Below are positions 6,684-14,401 of a stretch of 64,000 nt of DNA, piece after piece (the first letter of the stretch is position 1; each line of letters starts with the position of its first letter). The position numbers and the translations under genes are program-made. Source of the DNA: Gemmiger formicilis (GTDB taxonomy: Bacteria; Bacillota; Clostridia; Oscillospirales; Ruminococcaceae); assembly GCF_024462815.1 (NCBI RefSeq), contig NZ_JANGCG010000002.1, positions 124,001 through 188,000 on the forward strand, given 5' to 3'. The notes under the pieces are model-generated. The model saw nothing but the letters and a program-made list of their open reading frames with translations. It was not told where the DNA came from and searched no databases.

Positions 6684-8263
6684 TTTGCAAGAGCCTCCTT
6701 CATTTTGTTGAGCAGTTCGGTCAGCTGGGCGTATTTGAATTTGTAGCTTGCCTTGTTGGCAATAAACCGCGCCGAGATGGGCATAAACTCCTCCAGCACG
6801 GTCAGGTTGTTCTCCCGCAGGGTTGTGCCGGTCTCCACAATGTCCACAATCACGTCAGACAGGCCCAGAATCGGGGCCAGCTCAATCGAGCCGTTCAGCT
6901 TGATGATATCAATGTCGCGGCCGCGGCGCTCGTAGTGGTCGCGGGCAATGTTGACAAACTTGGTGGCAACGCGCAGGGCGCGGCTCTCATCATCGGCAAA
7001 ATTGGCGGGCCCGGCCACGCACATACGGCATTTGCCCATGCCGGTGTCCAGCAGCTCATACACATCCGCGCCGGACTCGGTCAGGATGTCCTTGCCCACA
7101 ATGCCGATGTCCGCCGCGCCGTGCTCGACGTAGATGGCCACATCACTGGGCTTGACAAGGAAGTACCGTACGCAGGCATCGGGGTTCTCTACCACCAGCT
7201 TGCGGGTGTCATTGTAATCCTCGGAGGCGCTGTAGCCCGCCCCGGCCAGCAGCTTGTAGGCCTTGTCACCCAGCCGGCCCTTGGGCAGGGCGATGTTCAG
7301 CCAGGTCTTTTCCCTTCCCTGCTGCTGCACAGGGGGCAGCGGCGCAGCCAGACGCTCGAGCTCATCCAGATAGATAGCAAAGCCGATGGCGTTGGCCCCC
7401 GGTGTGAATCGCTGCATCAGGTAGTCATAGCGGCCGCCCTTGAGCACGGCGCGGGGAATGCCCGCCACATAGCCGGTGAACACAAGGCCGTTGTAATACT
7501 CCATCTCGTCCGCCATACTCAAATCCAGCTGCGTGCCGCGGCCATCCTCGCCAAGGGCGTTCTGCAGGGCCTGCAGCTCGTCAAGGGCGGCGCGCTGGGC
7601 ATCACAGCGGCAGGCGGCGCGGGCGGCGGTCAGCGTTGCGCCAAGCGGGCCGTGCAGCTCCAGCAGGCTGGTCAGCGCGGCGGCTGCGGCTTCGTCCAGC
7701 CCTGCCGCAAGGGCGGCGGTGCGCAGCTCGTGGGCGTTTTTGGCCCGCAGAAAATCCAGAATCCTGCCGCGGGCCTCGGCCGGGACCTGCAGTGCGTCCA
7801 GCATGCCGGTCAGATAGCCCATGTGGCTGACCTCCAGCACGGTGGGCACATTCAGCGCGGCCAGACTTTGCAGCGCCAACCGTACCACGGCGGCCTGCTC
7901 ATCCGCGTCCACCGCGCCCATGCTCTCCAGACCCATTTGGTGGATGGTCTGGAAGGTGTGGCTTTCGCGGCTGGGGCGGCAGACCTCTTCATTATAATAA
8001 AAGCGCTTGCACTCCCCCGCTGCGGGCTGAGCCGTCTTGGCGATGGACAGGGTCACATCGGGCTTGATGGCGCGCAGCTTGCCGTCCAGGTCGGTAAAGG
8101 TGATGACCTGACTGTCCGGCAGGAAGCGCTGGTACTCCTGATACAGGGCGTATTCCTCAAAGCGGGAGGCCCGGTATTTGCGGTAACCGGCCTGCTCATA
8201 CAGGGCACGCAGGCGGAAGGTCGCCTGCTCGGCGGGGGTAAAGCGATTCAGTTCGATTTCCAT
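6680..8263 (-). CDS. hisZG: HisZ-HisG fusion: ATP phosphoribosyltransferase with its regulatory subunit
   Basis: One 527-residue chain. Residues 1 to about 305 are HisZ, a catalytically inactive histidyl-tRNA-synthetase relative (YEQAGYRKYRAS, KPDVTLSIAKT, YYNEEVCRP, GGRYDYLMQRF). Residues 322-527 are short-form HisG (NIALPKGRLGDKAY, ADIGIVGKDIL, then VDIVETGTTLREN binding PRPP). A linker of about 15 residues rich in Pro and Gln joins them. The pair normally forms a hetero-octamer from two genes and makes PR-ATP, the feedback-inhibited first step. First gene of the operon, with a good promoter just upstream. Confidence 0.95.
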   Translation of the reverse strand: MEIELNRFTPAEQATFRLRALYEQAGYRKYRASRFEEYALYQEYQRFLPDSQVITFTDLDGKLRAIKPDVTLSIAKTAQPAAGECKRFYYNEEVCRPSRESHTFQTIHQMGLESMGAVDADEQAAVVRLALQSLAALNVPTVLEVSHMGYLTGMLDALQVPAEARGRILDFLRAKNAHELRTAALAAGLDEAAAAALTSLLELHGPLGATLTAARAACRCDAQRAALDELQALQNALGEDGRGTQLDLSMADEMEYYNGLVFTGYVAGIPRAVLKGGRYDYLMQRFTPGANAIGFAIYLDELERLAAPLPPVQQQGREKTWLNIALPKGRLGDKAYKLLAGAGYSASEDYNDTRKLVVENPDACVRYFLVKPSDVAIYVEHGAADIGIVGKDILTESGADVYELLDTGMGKCRMCVAGPANFADDESRALRVATKFVNIARDHYERRGRDIDIIKLNGSIELAPILGLSDVIVDIVETGTTLRENNLTVLEEFMPISARFIANKASYKFKYAQLTELLNKMKEALAK

Positions 8264-8296
8264 AACATTCCTACCTCTTTATCCGATATAAATTCT

Positions 8297-8325
8297 ATTA
8301 TACTTTACCGCGCTAAAGTTGTAAA
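8297..8325 (-). promoter_or_regulatory. Promoter of the histidine operon
   Basis: On the minus strand TTTACA (8325-8320) and TATAAT (8302-8297) are spaced 17 bases apart, about 35 bases before the hisZG start. Strong sigma-A type match. No leader peptide or T-box structure fits in the short leader. Confidence 0.82.
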
Positions 8326-8380
8326 GCAGTTTTGTAGTAAAATTGCGGACATTTGTACGCGGCTTACAGGGCGGCATAAC

Positions 8381-8417
8381 AAAAAGGCGCACCTTTGCCA
8401 TGCAACAAAGATGCGCC
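8381..8417 (-). terminator. Terminator after the acidic secreted-protein gene
   Basis: Minus strand: a 12-bp stem (8417-8406 with 8397-8386, one mismatch) followed by five T. It ends the 8434-8859 transcript just upstream of the histidine promoter. Confidence 0.8.
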
Positions 8418-8433
8418 TTGCGCGTTTGGTTTA

Positions 8434-8859
8434 TCAGCCCTTGCAGCCCTGCTCCTCCCAGTCGCCGGCCACAGCAGGGTCAACAATCTGGGTGGGGTCA
8501 ATCTTGCCGTCCGGCGTGCGGGGGGCCTCCACGTGGCCCAGCTCCACAGGGTTCACGTTGGGGGCATCGGGGTCAACGGCCTTCGGGGCGGGCGTCTCAG
8601 CGACGTCGGCGGGTTCCTCGGGCTGCGGCTCCTCCGCGGGGGCGGCAGGCTCTTCCGGTGCAGCGGCAGGGGCGGTTTCAGCCTCGGCAGACGCATCTAC
8701 GGCGGGCTCGGCGGAATCGGTCTCAGGCTCGACCTCGTCCTCCGGGCCCACAATATGCTCGTACTCCTCGCCGTGCTCACGGTTCAGCAGAACATACGCG
8801 GCAGCGCCCATAACAGCGGCGCCCACAGCCAGACCGGCCAGTTTTTTCAGTAAAGACAT
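8434..8859 (-). CDS. Membrane-anchored or secreted acidic Ala/Pro/Glu-rich protein
   Basis: 141 residues, not recognised. Residues 1-26 start MSLLKKLAGLAVGAAVMG and form a basic end plus one hydrophobic helix (signal anchor). The rest is a low-complexity acidic tail rich in Glu, Pro and Ala (about residues 30-95), then a short tail with NPVELGHVEAP and WEEQGC. It has its own promoter and terminator, so it is a single-gene unit. It could be an extracytoplasmic spacer or wall-associated protein; no function is claimed. Confidence 0.7.
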   Translation of the reverse strand: MSLLKKLAGLAVGAAVMGAAAYVLLNREHGEEYEHIVGPEDEVEPETDSAEPAVDASAEAETAPAAAPEEPAAPAEEPQPEEPADVAETPAPKAVDPDAPNVNPVELGHVEAPRTPDGKIDPTQIVDPAVAGDWEEQGCKG

Positions 8860-8904
8860 AGGTCAAAACCTCTTTTCGGGTGTAAAATCTGTTTGTTTTG
8901 GGTT

Positions 8905-8933
8905 AGTATACCACACAGGACAGTAAAATACAA
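8905..8933 (-). promoter_or_regulatory. Promoter of the acidic secreted-protein gene
   Basis: Minus strand TTGTAT (8933-8928), 17-base spacer, TATACT (8910-8905), 46 bases before the start codon. It is divergent from the cidA promoter. Confidence 0.65.
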
Positions 8934-8991
8934 GTGTTGTTTCCCACAACAGCGCCCCAAAAAATTGGACGGATTTCATACAATGTACTGC

Positions 8992-9020
8992 TTGCCGAAT
9001 TTTGGCCGGCGTGGTATGAT
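8992..9020 (+). promoter_or_regulatory. Promoter of the cidA/lrgA-cidB/lrgB pair
   Basis: TTGCCG (8992-8997) and TATGAT (9015-9020) with a 17-base spacer, about 45 bases before the GTG start of the holin-like gene. Confidence 0.65.
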
Positions 9021-9064
9021 GGTACACGAATTTTCGGAAAATTTGAAAAAAGAGGGATTCTAAG

Positions 9065-9424
9065 GTGAAGTATATCTTCCAATTTGCCCGCATTACGGCG
9101 TTCTGCCTGGCGGGCGAGATGCTTGCCGTGGTGCTGCCGCTGCCGATTCCGGCCAGCGTCTACGGCCTGCTGCTGATGGCGGCGGCGCTCAAATTCGGGG
9201 TGCTGAAGCTCGACCAGGTGCGGGAGACCGGGCTCTTTCTGACCGGCATCTTCCCGCTGCTGTTCGTCCCGGCGGCGGCCGGTGTCATGGAGCTGGGCAG
9301 CCAGCTTTTGAATTTGCTGCTGCCCGCCGTGCTGGCCATTGTGCCCATTACGGTGCTGGTTATGGCGGTCACAGGTATGGTGGCGCAGAAATGCGCAGGC
9401 GGAAAGGAGCACAAAAATGGCTGA
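9065..9424 (+). CDS. CidA/LrgA family holin-like membrane protein
   Basis: 119 residues with four predicted membrane helices. The signature PLPIPASVYGLLLM and the segment GLFLTGIFPLLFVPAAAGVM fit the LrgA/CidA family. These proteins are linked to murein hydrolase control and to export of small carboxylates; which role applies cannot be told. The start is GTG with an AGAGGGA ribosome site; no ATG fits. The end overlaps the partner gene by eight bases. No LytR/LytS-type regulator is adjacent. Confidence 0.88.
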   Translation: MKYIFQFARITAFCLAGEMLAVVLPLPIPASVYGLLLMAAALKFGVLKLDQVRETGLFLTGIFPLLFVPAAAGVMELGSQLLNLLLPAVLAIVPITVLVMAVTGMVAQKCAGGKEHKNG

Positions 9425-10112
9425 GTTTTTGCAGCAATGCGGCAGCTGGGGCGTGCTGGCCACGCTGGCGGCCTACGCCGCGGGCGTCTGGGTCAACCGC
9501 AAGACCGGCAAGGCGCTGTTCAACCCGCTGCTGATGGGCAGTATTTTTATCATTGTATTTTTAAGCTGCTTCGGCGTGCCCTACGCCGATTACAAGGCCA
9601 GCGCTCAGCCGGTAAGCTGGCTGCTGATGCCCGCCACGGTCAGTCTGGCCATTCCCCTGTATGAAAAGTGGGAGCTGCTGGAAAAGAACCTTGCCGCCAT
9701 TTTTGCGTCCATTGCGGCGGGCGTCCTGACAAGCCTTGGCAGTGTACTGGCCATGGCATGGGTGCTGAAGCTGGAGCGCACCCACGCGGTGAGCTTCCTG
9801 CCCAAGTCGGTTACAACGGCCATCGGTATGGACGTGGCCGAGACGCTGGGCGGCACGGCGGCGCTGGCGGGCGCGGTTATTATCCTGACCGGCATTGTCG
9901 GCAGCCTGATGGGCGAGACGGTCTGCAAGGTCTGCCGCATTACCGACCCGCTGGCCAGGGGGCTGGCGCTGGGCACATCCGCCCATGCCATCGGCACCAG
10001 CAAGGCGCTGCAGATGGGCGAGGTTGAGGGTGCCATGAGCGGCCTTGCGATTGCTGTGGCCGGTATCCTGACAGCCCTTCTGGCCCCGGTGGTAGCAAAC
10101 TTTTTGCCGTAA
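9417..10112 (+). CDS. CidB/LrgB family membrane protein
   Basis: 231 residues, the usual LrgB length, with six or more hydrophobic helices. Typical motifs are LNPLL-like FNPLLMGSI, PATVSLAIPLYEKWELL, FLPKSVTTAIGMDVAE, and GTSAHAIGTSKALQMGEVEGAMSGLA. The start ATG lies inside the end of the preceding gene, so the two are translated together. They would act as a membrane pair in autolysis control or pyruvate-type carboxylate transport. Confidence 0.93.
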   Translation: MAEFLQQCGSWGVLATLAAYAAGVWVNRKTGKALFNPLLMGSIFIIVFLSCFGVPYADYKASAQPVSWLLMPATVSLAIPLYEKWELLEKNLAAIFASIAAGVLTSLGSVLAMAWVLKLERTHAVSFLPKSVTTAIGMDVAETLGGTAALAGAVIILTGIVGSLMGETVCKVCRITDPLARGLALGTSAHAIGTSKALQMGEVEGAMSGLAIAVAGILTALLAPVVANFLP

Positions 10113-10139
10113 AGGCTTCCCATGCGGGGGAAGGCTCAA

Positions 10140-10517
10140 TCAAAAATACCCCCCGCCATTGTGCACATCCTGACTTTCCAGACCCATCGACACGCCGAGG
10201 GCCTCGTCCACACGGCGCATATCGTCGGGCGGAATGCACCCGGCGCGCTCCCGCAGGCGGCGCTTATCCAGCGTGCGAATCTGCTCGGCCAGGATGATGC
10301 TGTCCTTCGCAAGCCCGCAGCGGTCGGCCCGCACGCTGATGTGGGTGGGCAGCCGGTTTTTGTCCTGGCGGCTGGTGATGGCGGCTGCAATCACGGTGGG
10401 GCTGTGCCGGTTGCCTATCTCATTCTGGATGATAAGTACCGGCCGTATGCCCCCCTGCTCTGACCCCACAACGGGGCTTAAATCTGCGTAGAAAACCTCT
10501 CCGCGGTGCACTTCCAT
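10140..10517 (-). CDS. MazF/PemK-type endoribonuclease toxin (no antitoxin beside it)
   Basis: 125 residues of the PemK/MazF (EndoA) family: VHRGEVFYADLSPVVGSEQGG, RPVLIIQN, HSPTVIAAAITS, LPTHI and ILAEQIRTLDKRRL. The family cuts mRNA at short sequence motifs. The usual ribbon-helix-helix antitoxin gene is not upstream; acpS is the neighbour, as in the extended acpS-alr-ndoAI-ndoA locus of bacilli, but without the middle genes. The ribosome site GGGAGG lies in the 3' arm of a long hairpin that ends just before the start codon. Confidence 0.92.
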   Translation of the reverse strand: MEVHRGEVFYADLSPVVGSEQGGIRPVLIIQNEIGNRHSPTVIAAAITSRQDKNRLPTHISVRADRCGLAKDSIILAEQIRTLDKRRLRERAGCIPPDDMRRVDEALGVSMGLESQDVHNGGGYF

Positions 10518-10519
10518 AG

Positions 10520-10571
10520 AAAAGACCTCCCTTTGCTTGTTACTGAAAGTATAAGCAGAGGGAGGTCTTTT
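10520..10571 (-). terminator. Hairpin between acpS and mazF that covers the mazF ribosome site
   Basis: 13-bp arms (10520-10532 with 10559-10571) extended by a further five pairs give a stem of about 19 bp with a 14-base loop. On the minus strand the 3' arm contains GGGAGG followed by TCTTTTC and the mazF ATG. It may stop acpS transcripts and/or hide the toxin's ribosome site. T-rich tails on both sides make it bidirectional. Confidence 0.72.
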
Positions 10572-10605
10572 TAATCATCACAGGCAATTTTTACGGTGGG
10601 CCAAG

Positions 10606-10998
10606 TTATCGGTTTTGGTCCATCTCCTGCTGTTCCAGAATCACTACCGCGCTGGCCAGCCCGGCTTCATGGCTCAGGCTGACATGGACGGTCAGGCCGT
10701 TGGCGGCGGCCCACGCGGAGGCTGTGCCGGTCAGGGCAAAAAACGGTGCTCCGCTTTCGCGGCGCAGCACGGCCAGTTCCGGCAGGGCAAAGCCGCCCAG
10801 CCCGGTACCCGCGGCCTTCAGGAAGGCTTCTTTGGCCGCAAAATTGGCGGCGGCGCTCTCGGCGCGGTGCTTGCCGTGCAGGGTGTTCAGCTGGTCCTGC
10901 TCCTGCGGGGAAAACACGTGGTTCACAAAGCTCTGCCGGGTCAGGCTTTTTTCCATGCGGCCTGCGTCACACAGGTCGGTGCCGATGCCGAATATCAT
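10606..10998 (-). CDS. acpS: Holo-[acyl-carrier-protein] synthase
   Basis: Transfers phosphopantetheine from CoA to acyl carrier protein. 130 residues with IFGIGTDLCD at the start (metal-binding Asp), FAAKEAFLKAAGTG (catalytic Glu/Lys) and VSLSHEAGLASAVVI. The ATG overlaps the TGA of the nitroreductase gene (ATGA), so a longer upstream start is unlikely. A strong hairpin follows. Confidence 0.94.
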   Translation of the reverse strand: MIFGIGTDLCDAGRMEKSLTRQSFVNHVFSPQEQDQLNTLHGKHRAESAAANFAAKEAFLKAAGTGLGGFALPELAVLRRESGAPFFALTGTASAWAAANGLTVHVSLSHEAGLASAVVILEQQEMDQNR

Positions 10999-11528
10999 AC
11001 GTGCAGCACGTAGTCGGCCTTGCGCGGCGCGGGGGCGTGGGTGCCGCCCGCCGCGGGATAGCCGAGAATACAATAGCCGACACCGGCGTACTTTTTGGCG
11101 TCAAGGCCCCATTTGGTCAGCAGGGCCTTGCCCTCCGGCATTTCAAAGGTCTCCTTGGCGCGGTTGATCCAGCAGGAGCCAAGGCCGATGGCGGAGGCAG
11201 CCAGCAACAGGTTGCCCAGCACAAGGCTGGCATCCTGCACGCCGTTGGGGTTGGTCTTATCGCAGAGAACCAGCACCGCTGTGGGCGCGCCGTAGAAGGG
11301 GTCGTTCTGTGTGCCCATAACGGCGGCGTTCAGGCGGGACAGCTCGGTCAGCGTTTCCTTATCCTGCACGGCCACCATGACAGGGCTCTGCCTGCCCATT
11401 GCGGTGGGGGCCCATGTGCCTGCCGCGGTCACGGCGTTCAGCTCCTCGGCGGTAATCTGCTCCGGCTTATAGGCGCGGCAGCTGCGGCGGGAAGCAATCG
11501 CGGTAAGAACTTCATTCTGAATAGACAT
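10995..11528 (-). CDS. Nitroreductase-family flavoprotein
   Basis: 177 residues of the FMN-dependent nitroreductase fold. IASRRSCRAYKPEQIT at the N-terminus holds the FMN phosphate-binding arginines; GTWAPTAMGRQSP and GLGSCWINRA are also family features. Substrate unknown; these enzymes reduce quinones, nitroaromatics or flavins with NAD(P)H. The start ATG has AAAGGAG ten bases upstream. It is placed between cca and acpS in one transcription unit. Confidence 0.86.
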   Translation of the reverse strand: MSIQNEVLTAIASRRSCRAYKPEQITAEELNAVTAAGTWAPTAMGRQSPVMVAVQDKETLTELSRLNAAVMGTQNDPFYGAPTAVLVLCDKTNPNGVQDASLVLGNLLLAASAIGLGSCWINRAKETFEMPEGKALLTKWGLDAKKYAGVGYCILGYPAAGGTHAPAPRKADYVLHV

Positions 11529-11559
11529 CGGCAATACACTCCTTTGCAAGAAATCGGTG

Positions 11560-12915
11560 TTATTCTATGGCCGCCTTTAGCAGGGCTTCGCGCTCGTTGG
11601 GCAGGCGGCCTTCCATCACGGCGGTCAGCAGGGCCTGCAGCGTGGCACCCACGCCCGGCCCGGCGGGAATCCCAGCCTCCATCAGGTCGGCACCGTTCAC
11701 AGCCAGCTGGCGCATGGTGTAGCAGCCGGTCTTGGCCAGCTCGTTCATGCGGCGCTCAAAGGCGGCCACATCGGCACGGCGGGCGGCAACCTCCGGCGTG
11801 TGGGCGTGGGCGTCCAGATCGGCATATTTCAGCGCGCAGAGCCGCCGCAGGAAAATCGCCCCGCTGCGGTTCAACAGCTTTAAAATGCCCACATCGTCGG
11901 TGGGCAGCGGTGCATCGTGCACGGCAATCAGCCCCACAGCGCCGTCAATCAGGTAGGAGGGCGCCCTCAGGCGGCGCAGAATGACCCGCGCCAGCTGTGC
12001 GCCCCGCTGGTTGTGCCCCTTGAAGTGGGCGGCGCCGTCCGGCCCGACACTGCGGCAAAGCGGCTTGGCAATGTCATGCAGGAAGGTGGCCCAGCAGAGC
12101 ACCCGCACGCCGCGGGTGTCCTGCCCGCGCAGGTCCAGCGCCTGCACGGCGGCGGCAGAATGCTGCCATACATCGTAGCAATGCCACTTTCCGGGCTGCG
12201 TGCAGCCGATGCAGGGCAGCACCTCGGGCACAACACCGCCCAGAATTTCGCCGTACTGCGCCAGTGTCGGCCCGGCACCGGGGGCCAACAGCAGGCCGTC
12301 CAACTCGGTGTAAAGGCGCTCGGCGCTGACGGTGTGCAGCGTGTCCCGCGCTGCCAGTGCGGCTTCGGCGGTGGCGGAATCCAACGTAAAGCCGAGCTTG
12401 GCCGAAAACCGCAGCGCGCGCAGGATGCGCAGGGCGTCCTCGGCAAAGCGGTCGGCGGGGGTGCCGACACACCGCACGATACCGGCGGCTAAATCCTGCC
12501 GCCCGCCGTACAGGTCAATGACCCCCTCGCCGGGGGCGTAGGCCATCGCGTTGATGGTAAAATCCCGCCGCGCCAAATCGGCGGCAAGGTCATCCACAAA
12601 CCGGACGCTGTCGGGGTGGCGGTGGTCGCGGTAGCTGCCGTCCAGCCGGTAGGTCGTCATCTCATAGGGCTTGCCATGCAGGATAACCGCCACAGTGCCG
12701 TGCTTTTCACCGGTCAGAATCAGCCGCTGGCCATGGAACAGCTCCCGCATTTCGGCGGGCCGGGCGGAGGTGCAGATATCCCAGTCGCCGGGCATACGGC
12801 CCAGCAGACTGTCCCGCACGCAGCCGCCCACCACATAGGCACTGTGCCCGGCGGCGCGCAGCGTCTGCAGCAGCCAGTAGGCATCACGCGGCAGACGGAT
12901 CGTTTCACGGCTCAT
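11560..12915 (-). CDS. cca: CCA-adding tRNA nucleotidyltransferase
   Basis: Class II nucleotidyltransferase of 451 residues that builds or repairs the CCA end of tRNA. The head domain has YVVGGCVRDSLLG and DWDICTS with the metal-binding carboxylates, then RRDFTINAMAY, DLYGGRQDL, and the RNA/dNTP-binding EDALRILRALRFSAKLGF. An HD-type region (WQHSAA, FLHDIAKP, HNQRGA) follows at about residues 245-300. ATG preceded by AGGGAGGG. Poly(A) polymerase is a related alternative, but the HD tail and Firmicute context favour CCA addition. Confidence 0.92.
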   Translation of the reverse strand: MSRETIRLPRDAYWLLQTLRAAGHSAYVVGGCVRDSLLGRMPGDWDICTSARPAEMRELFHGQRLILTGEKHGTVAVILHGKPYEMTTYRLDGSYRDHRHPDSVRFVDDLAADLARRDFTINAMAYAPGEGVIDLYGGRQDLAAGIVRCVGTPADRFAEDALRILRALRFSAKLGFTLDSATAEAALAARDTLHTVSAERLYTELDGLLLAPGAGPTLAQYGEILGGVVPEVLPCIGCTQPGKWHCYDVWQHSAAAVQALDLRGQDTRGVRVLCWATFLHDIAKPLCRSVGPDGAAHFKGHNQRGAQLARVILRRLRAPSYLIDGAVGLIAVHDAPLPTDDVGILKLLNRSGAIFLRRLCALKYADLDAHAHTPEVAARRADVAAFERRMNELAKTGCYTMRQLAVNGADLMEAGIPAGPGVGATLQALLTAVMEGRLPNEREALLKAAIE

Positions 12916-12949
12916 GCGGTTCTCCCTCCCTTCTCGGCGTCTGTACGGT

Positions 12950-13342
12950 TTATGCCTCGGTGTGCGTCCACTCCTGCGTCAGGTCCACGATGCAGGCCAG
13001 GCTGTCCTCCTCATCCTTGAGAGAGTCAACCTTGGCGGCGGCCTTTTCGGCATCCTCCATCCAGGTCAGGATAAAATAGTTTTCCGCAGGCACGGCGTAG
13101 TAGACCCATGCGCCGTCGGCGCGCAGCATATCGGGCAGATGGTCGAGCTCATCGTCCAGCAGGCCCTGGCCCTCCTCGCCGTAGATCATCTCAGGGCCGA
13201 CCTGCAGCGAGTCAATGACATTGATGCTGGAATTGATGTAGGTGTCGCGGTCAACGGCCTTGTCGCCGGCCGCCCACGCGCTGGCAAAGGCCTTGACCAG
13301 CAGTTCACGGACCTCAAGCTTATCGTCACCGGGTTTGTACAT
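12950..13342 (-). CDS. Conserved-looking hypothetical protein
   Basis: 130 residues, soluble, acidic, not recognised. It begins MYKPGDDKLEVRELLVKAF and has GPEMIYGEEGQGLLDDELDHLPDML and VYYAVPAENYFILTWMEDAEKA. The ATG has AGAGGGA at good distance; an upstream in-frame extension lacks a site. A TATACT box stands about 45 bases upstream. It is transcribed away from the merR-type gene and 34 bases before cca. Confidence 0.7.
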   Translation of the reverse strand: MYKPGDDKLEVRELLVKAFASAWAAGDKAVDRDTYINSSINVIDSLQVGPEMIYGEEGQGLLDDELDHLPDMLRADGAWVYYAVPAENYFILTWMEDAEKAAAKVDSLKDEEDSLACIVDLTQEWTHTEA

Positions 13343-13426
13343 GATAAATTCCCTCTTTTGTATTGATATATGAAAACAGTATAGCACAATTTTACGAAAT
13401 ATGATATGGTTATTTTACGAAAAGTA

Positions 13427-13457
13427 TTGACCTTCCAGTGGGTGCAGGGTGTAAGGT
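13427..13457 (+). promoter_or_regulatory. MerR-type operator-promoter before the membrane MerR gene
   Basis: TTGACC (13427-13432) and TAAGGT (13452-13457) are 19 bases apart, the over-long spacer typical of MerR-regulated promoters. Between them lies a dyad, ACCTTcCA (13430-13437) and TGtAAGGT (13450-13457), matching at 7 of 8 positions. It suggests autoregulation of the next gene. Confidence 0.55.
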
Positions 13458-13480
13458 GAAGGTGAAAGGAGCGTGATGGT

Positions 13481-14365
13481 ATGAACATCAAGCAGGCAGC
13501 GGAGCAATCGGGCGTGTCCGCCCGCAATATCCGCTATTATGAGCAGGCCGGGCTGCTGACCCCCGCCCGCAACCCCGAGAATGAGTACCGCGTCTATTCG
13601 CAGGAGGATGTGCGCGCGCTGAAGCTGATTCGGATGCTGCGCACGCTGGATATGCCGGTGGAGGAAATCGGCACCGTGCTGAACGGCACCCTGCCGCTGA
13701 CCGAGGCTGCTGAACGCCAGCGCCAACGGCTGGAGGCAGAGCAGCAAAAGCTGGCGGCAGCCGCCGCCTTCTGCACGGAGCTGGCCGCCAGCGACCGAAC
13801 GGCGGCAGAGCTGGATGTGGACAGCTGTCTGGAACGAATGGCCTCCCCCGCCCCGGCGGGCGGCTGGTTTACCGGCTGGGTGCAGGACTACCGGAAAATG
13901 GCGGCTGCCGAGCATAAGCGGCAGTTTACCTTTACGCCGGACACTGCCATTGCAACCCCGCAGGAGTTTACCGCCGAGCTGTTGGCCTGGGCGGCGGGCT
14001 GCGGCGAGGAGATCGTCATCACCCACGAGGGCATGACGCCGCGGTTTATGCTGGACGGCATCGAGTACAGGGCCGTGCGGTATGCAAGTCATGTGCGCAA
14101 TATCCCAATTCTGCGGGTGCGGTGCGAGGTGTGCGATCCATCGGCGCTGGCGGCGGAGGGCGACCCGAAGCGGCTGCGGGTGCAGAGATTCCTGCACTAC
14201 GGCCTGCCGGTGCTTGTATGCCTTGCATTGGCGGTGGTCTGGGTCTGCACCCGGAATATGCCGCTTTGGCCCGACAAGGCGGCTATGCTGCTGGCGCTGG
14301 GCGCTCTCGGCATCGGGTACGGCTTCCGCGGGTGGTATCTCTATTACAACGACCGGGACCAATAA
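13481..14365 (+). CDS. Membrane-anchored MerR-family transcriptional regulator
   Basis: 294 residues. The N-terminal 70 residues form a MerR winged helix-turn-helix (IKQAAEQSGVSARNIRYYEQAGLL, YRVYSQEDVRALKLIRMLR). A coiled-coil helix follows (about 75-105), then a region of unknown fold with RVRCEVCDP near 212-220, then two hydrophobic helices at about 238-257 and 266-284 and a short tail. A DNA-binding head on a two-helix anchor is uncommon in this family. ATG with AAAGGAG. Ligand unknown. Confidence 0.85.
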   Translation: MNIKQAAEQSGVSARNIRYYEQAGLLTPARNPENEYRVYSQEDVRALKLIRMLRTLDMPVEEIGTVLNGTLPLTEAAERQRQRLEAEQQKLAAAAAFCTELAASDRTAAELDVDSCLERMASPAPAGGWFTGWVQDYRKMAAAEHKRQFTFTPDTAIATPQEFTAELLAWAAGCGEEIVITHEGMTPRFMLDGIEYRAVRYASHVRNIPILRVRCEVCDPSALAAEGDPKRLRVQRFLHYGLPVLVCLALAVVWVCTRNMPLWPDKAAMLLALGALGIGYGFRGWYLYYNDRDQ

Positions 14366-14394
14366 AAAACGGGAGGCAGCGCAGGCTGTCTCCC
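14364..14394 (-). terminator. Terminator between the merR-type gene and the HAD gene
   Basis: 10-bp stem (14371-14380 with 14385-14394, one mismatch). On the minus strand it is followed by G and six T, so it ends the HAD/GT2 transcript; on the plus strand the tail is only partly T-rich. Confidence 0.75.
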
Positions 14395-14401
14395 ATTTGA
14401 T

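Noticed and set aside
8264..8345. Histidine leader peptide or T-box before hisZG
   Set aside because: The transcript leader is only about 30 bases, with no His codon run, no T-box motif and no terminator.
10113..10139. Terminator between the cidB-type gene and mazF
   Set aside because: CTTCCC/GGGAAG stem is only six pairs with a weak tail.
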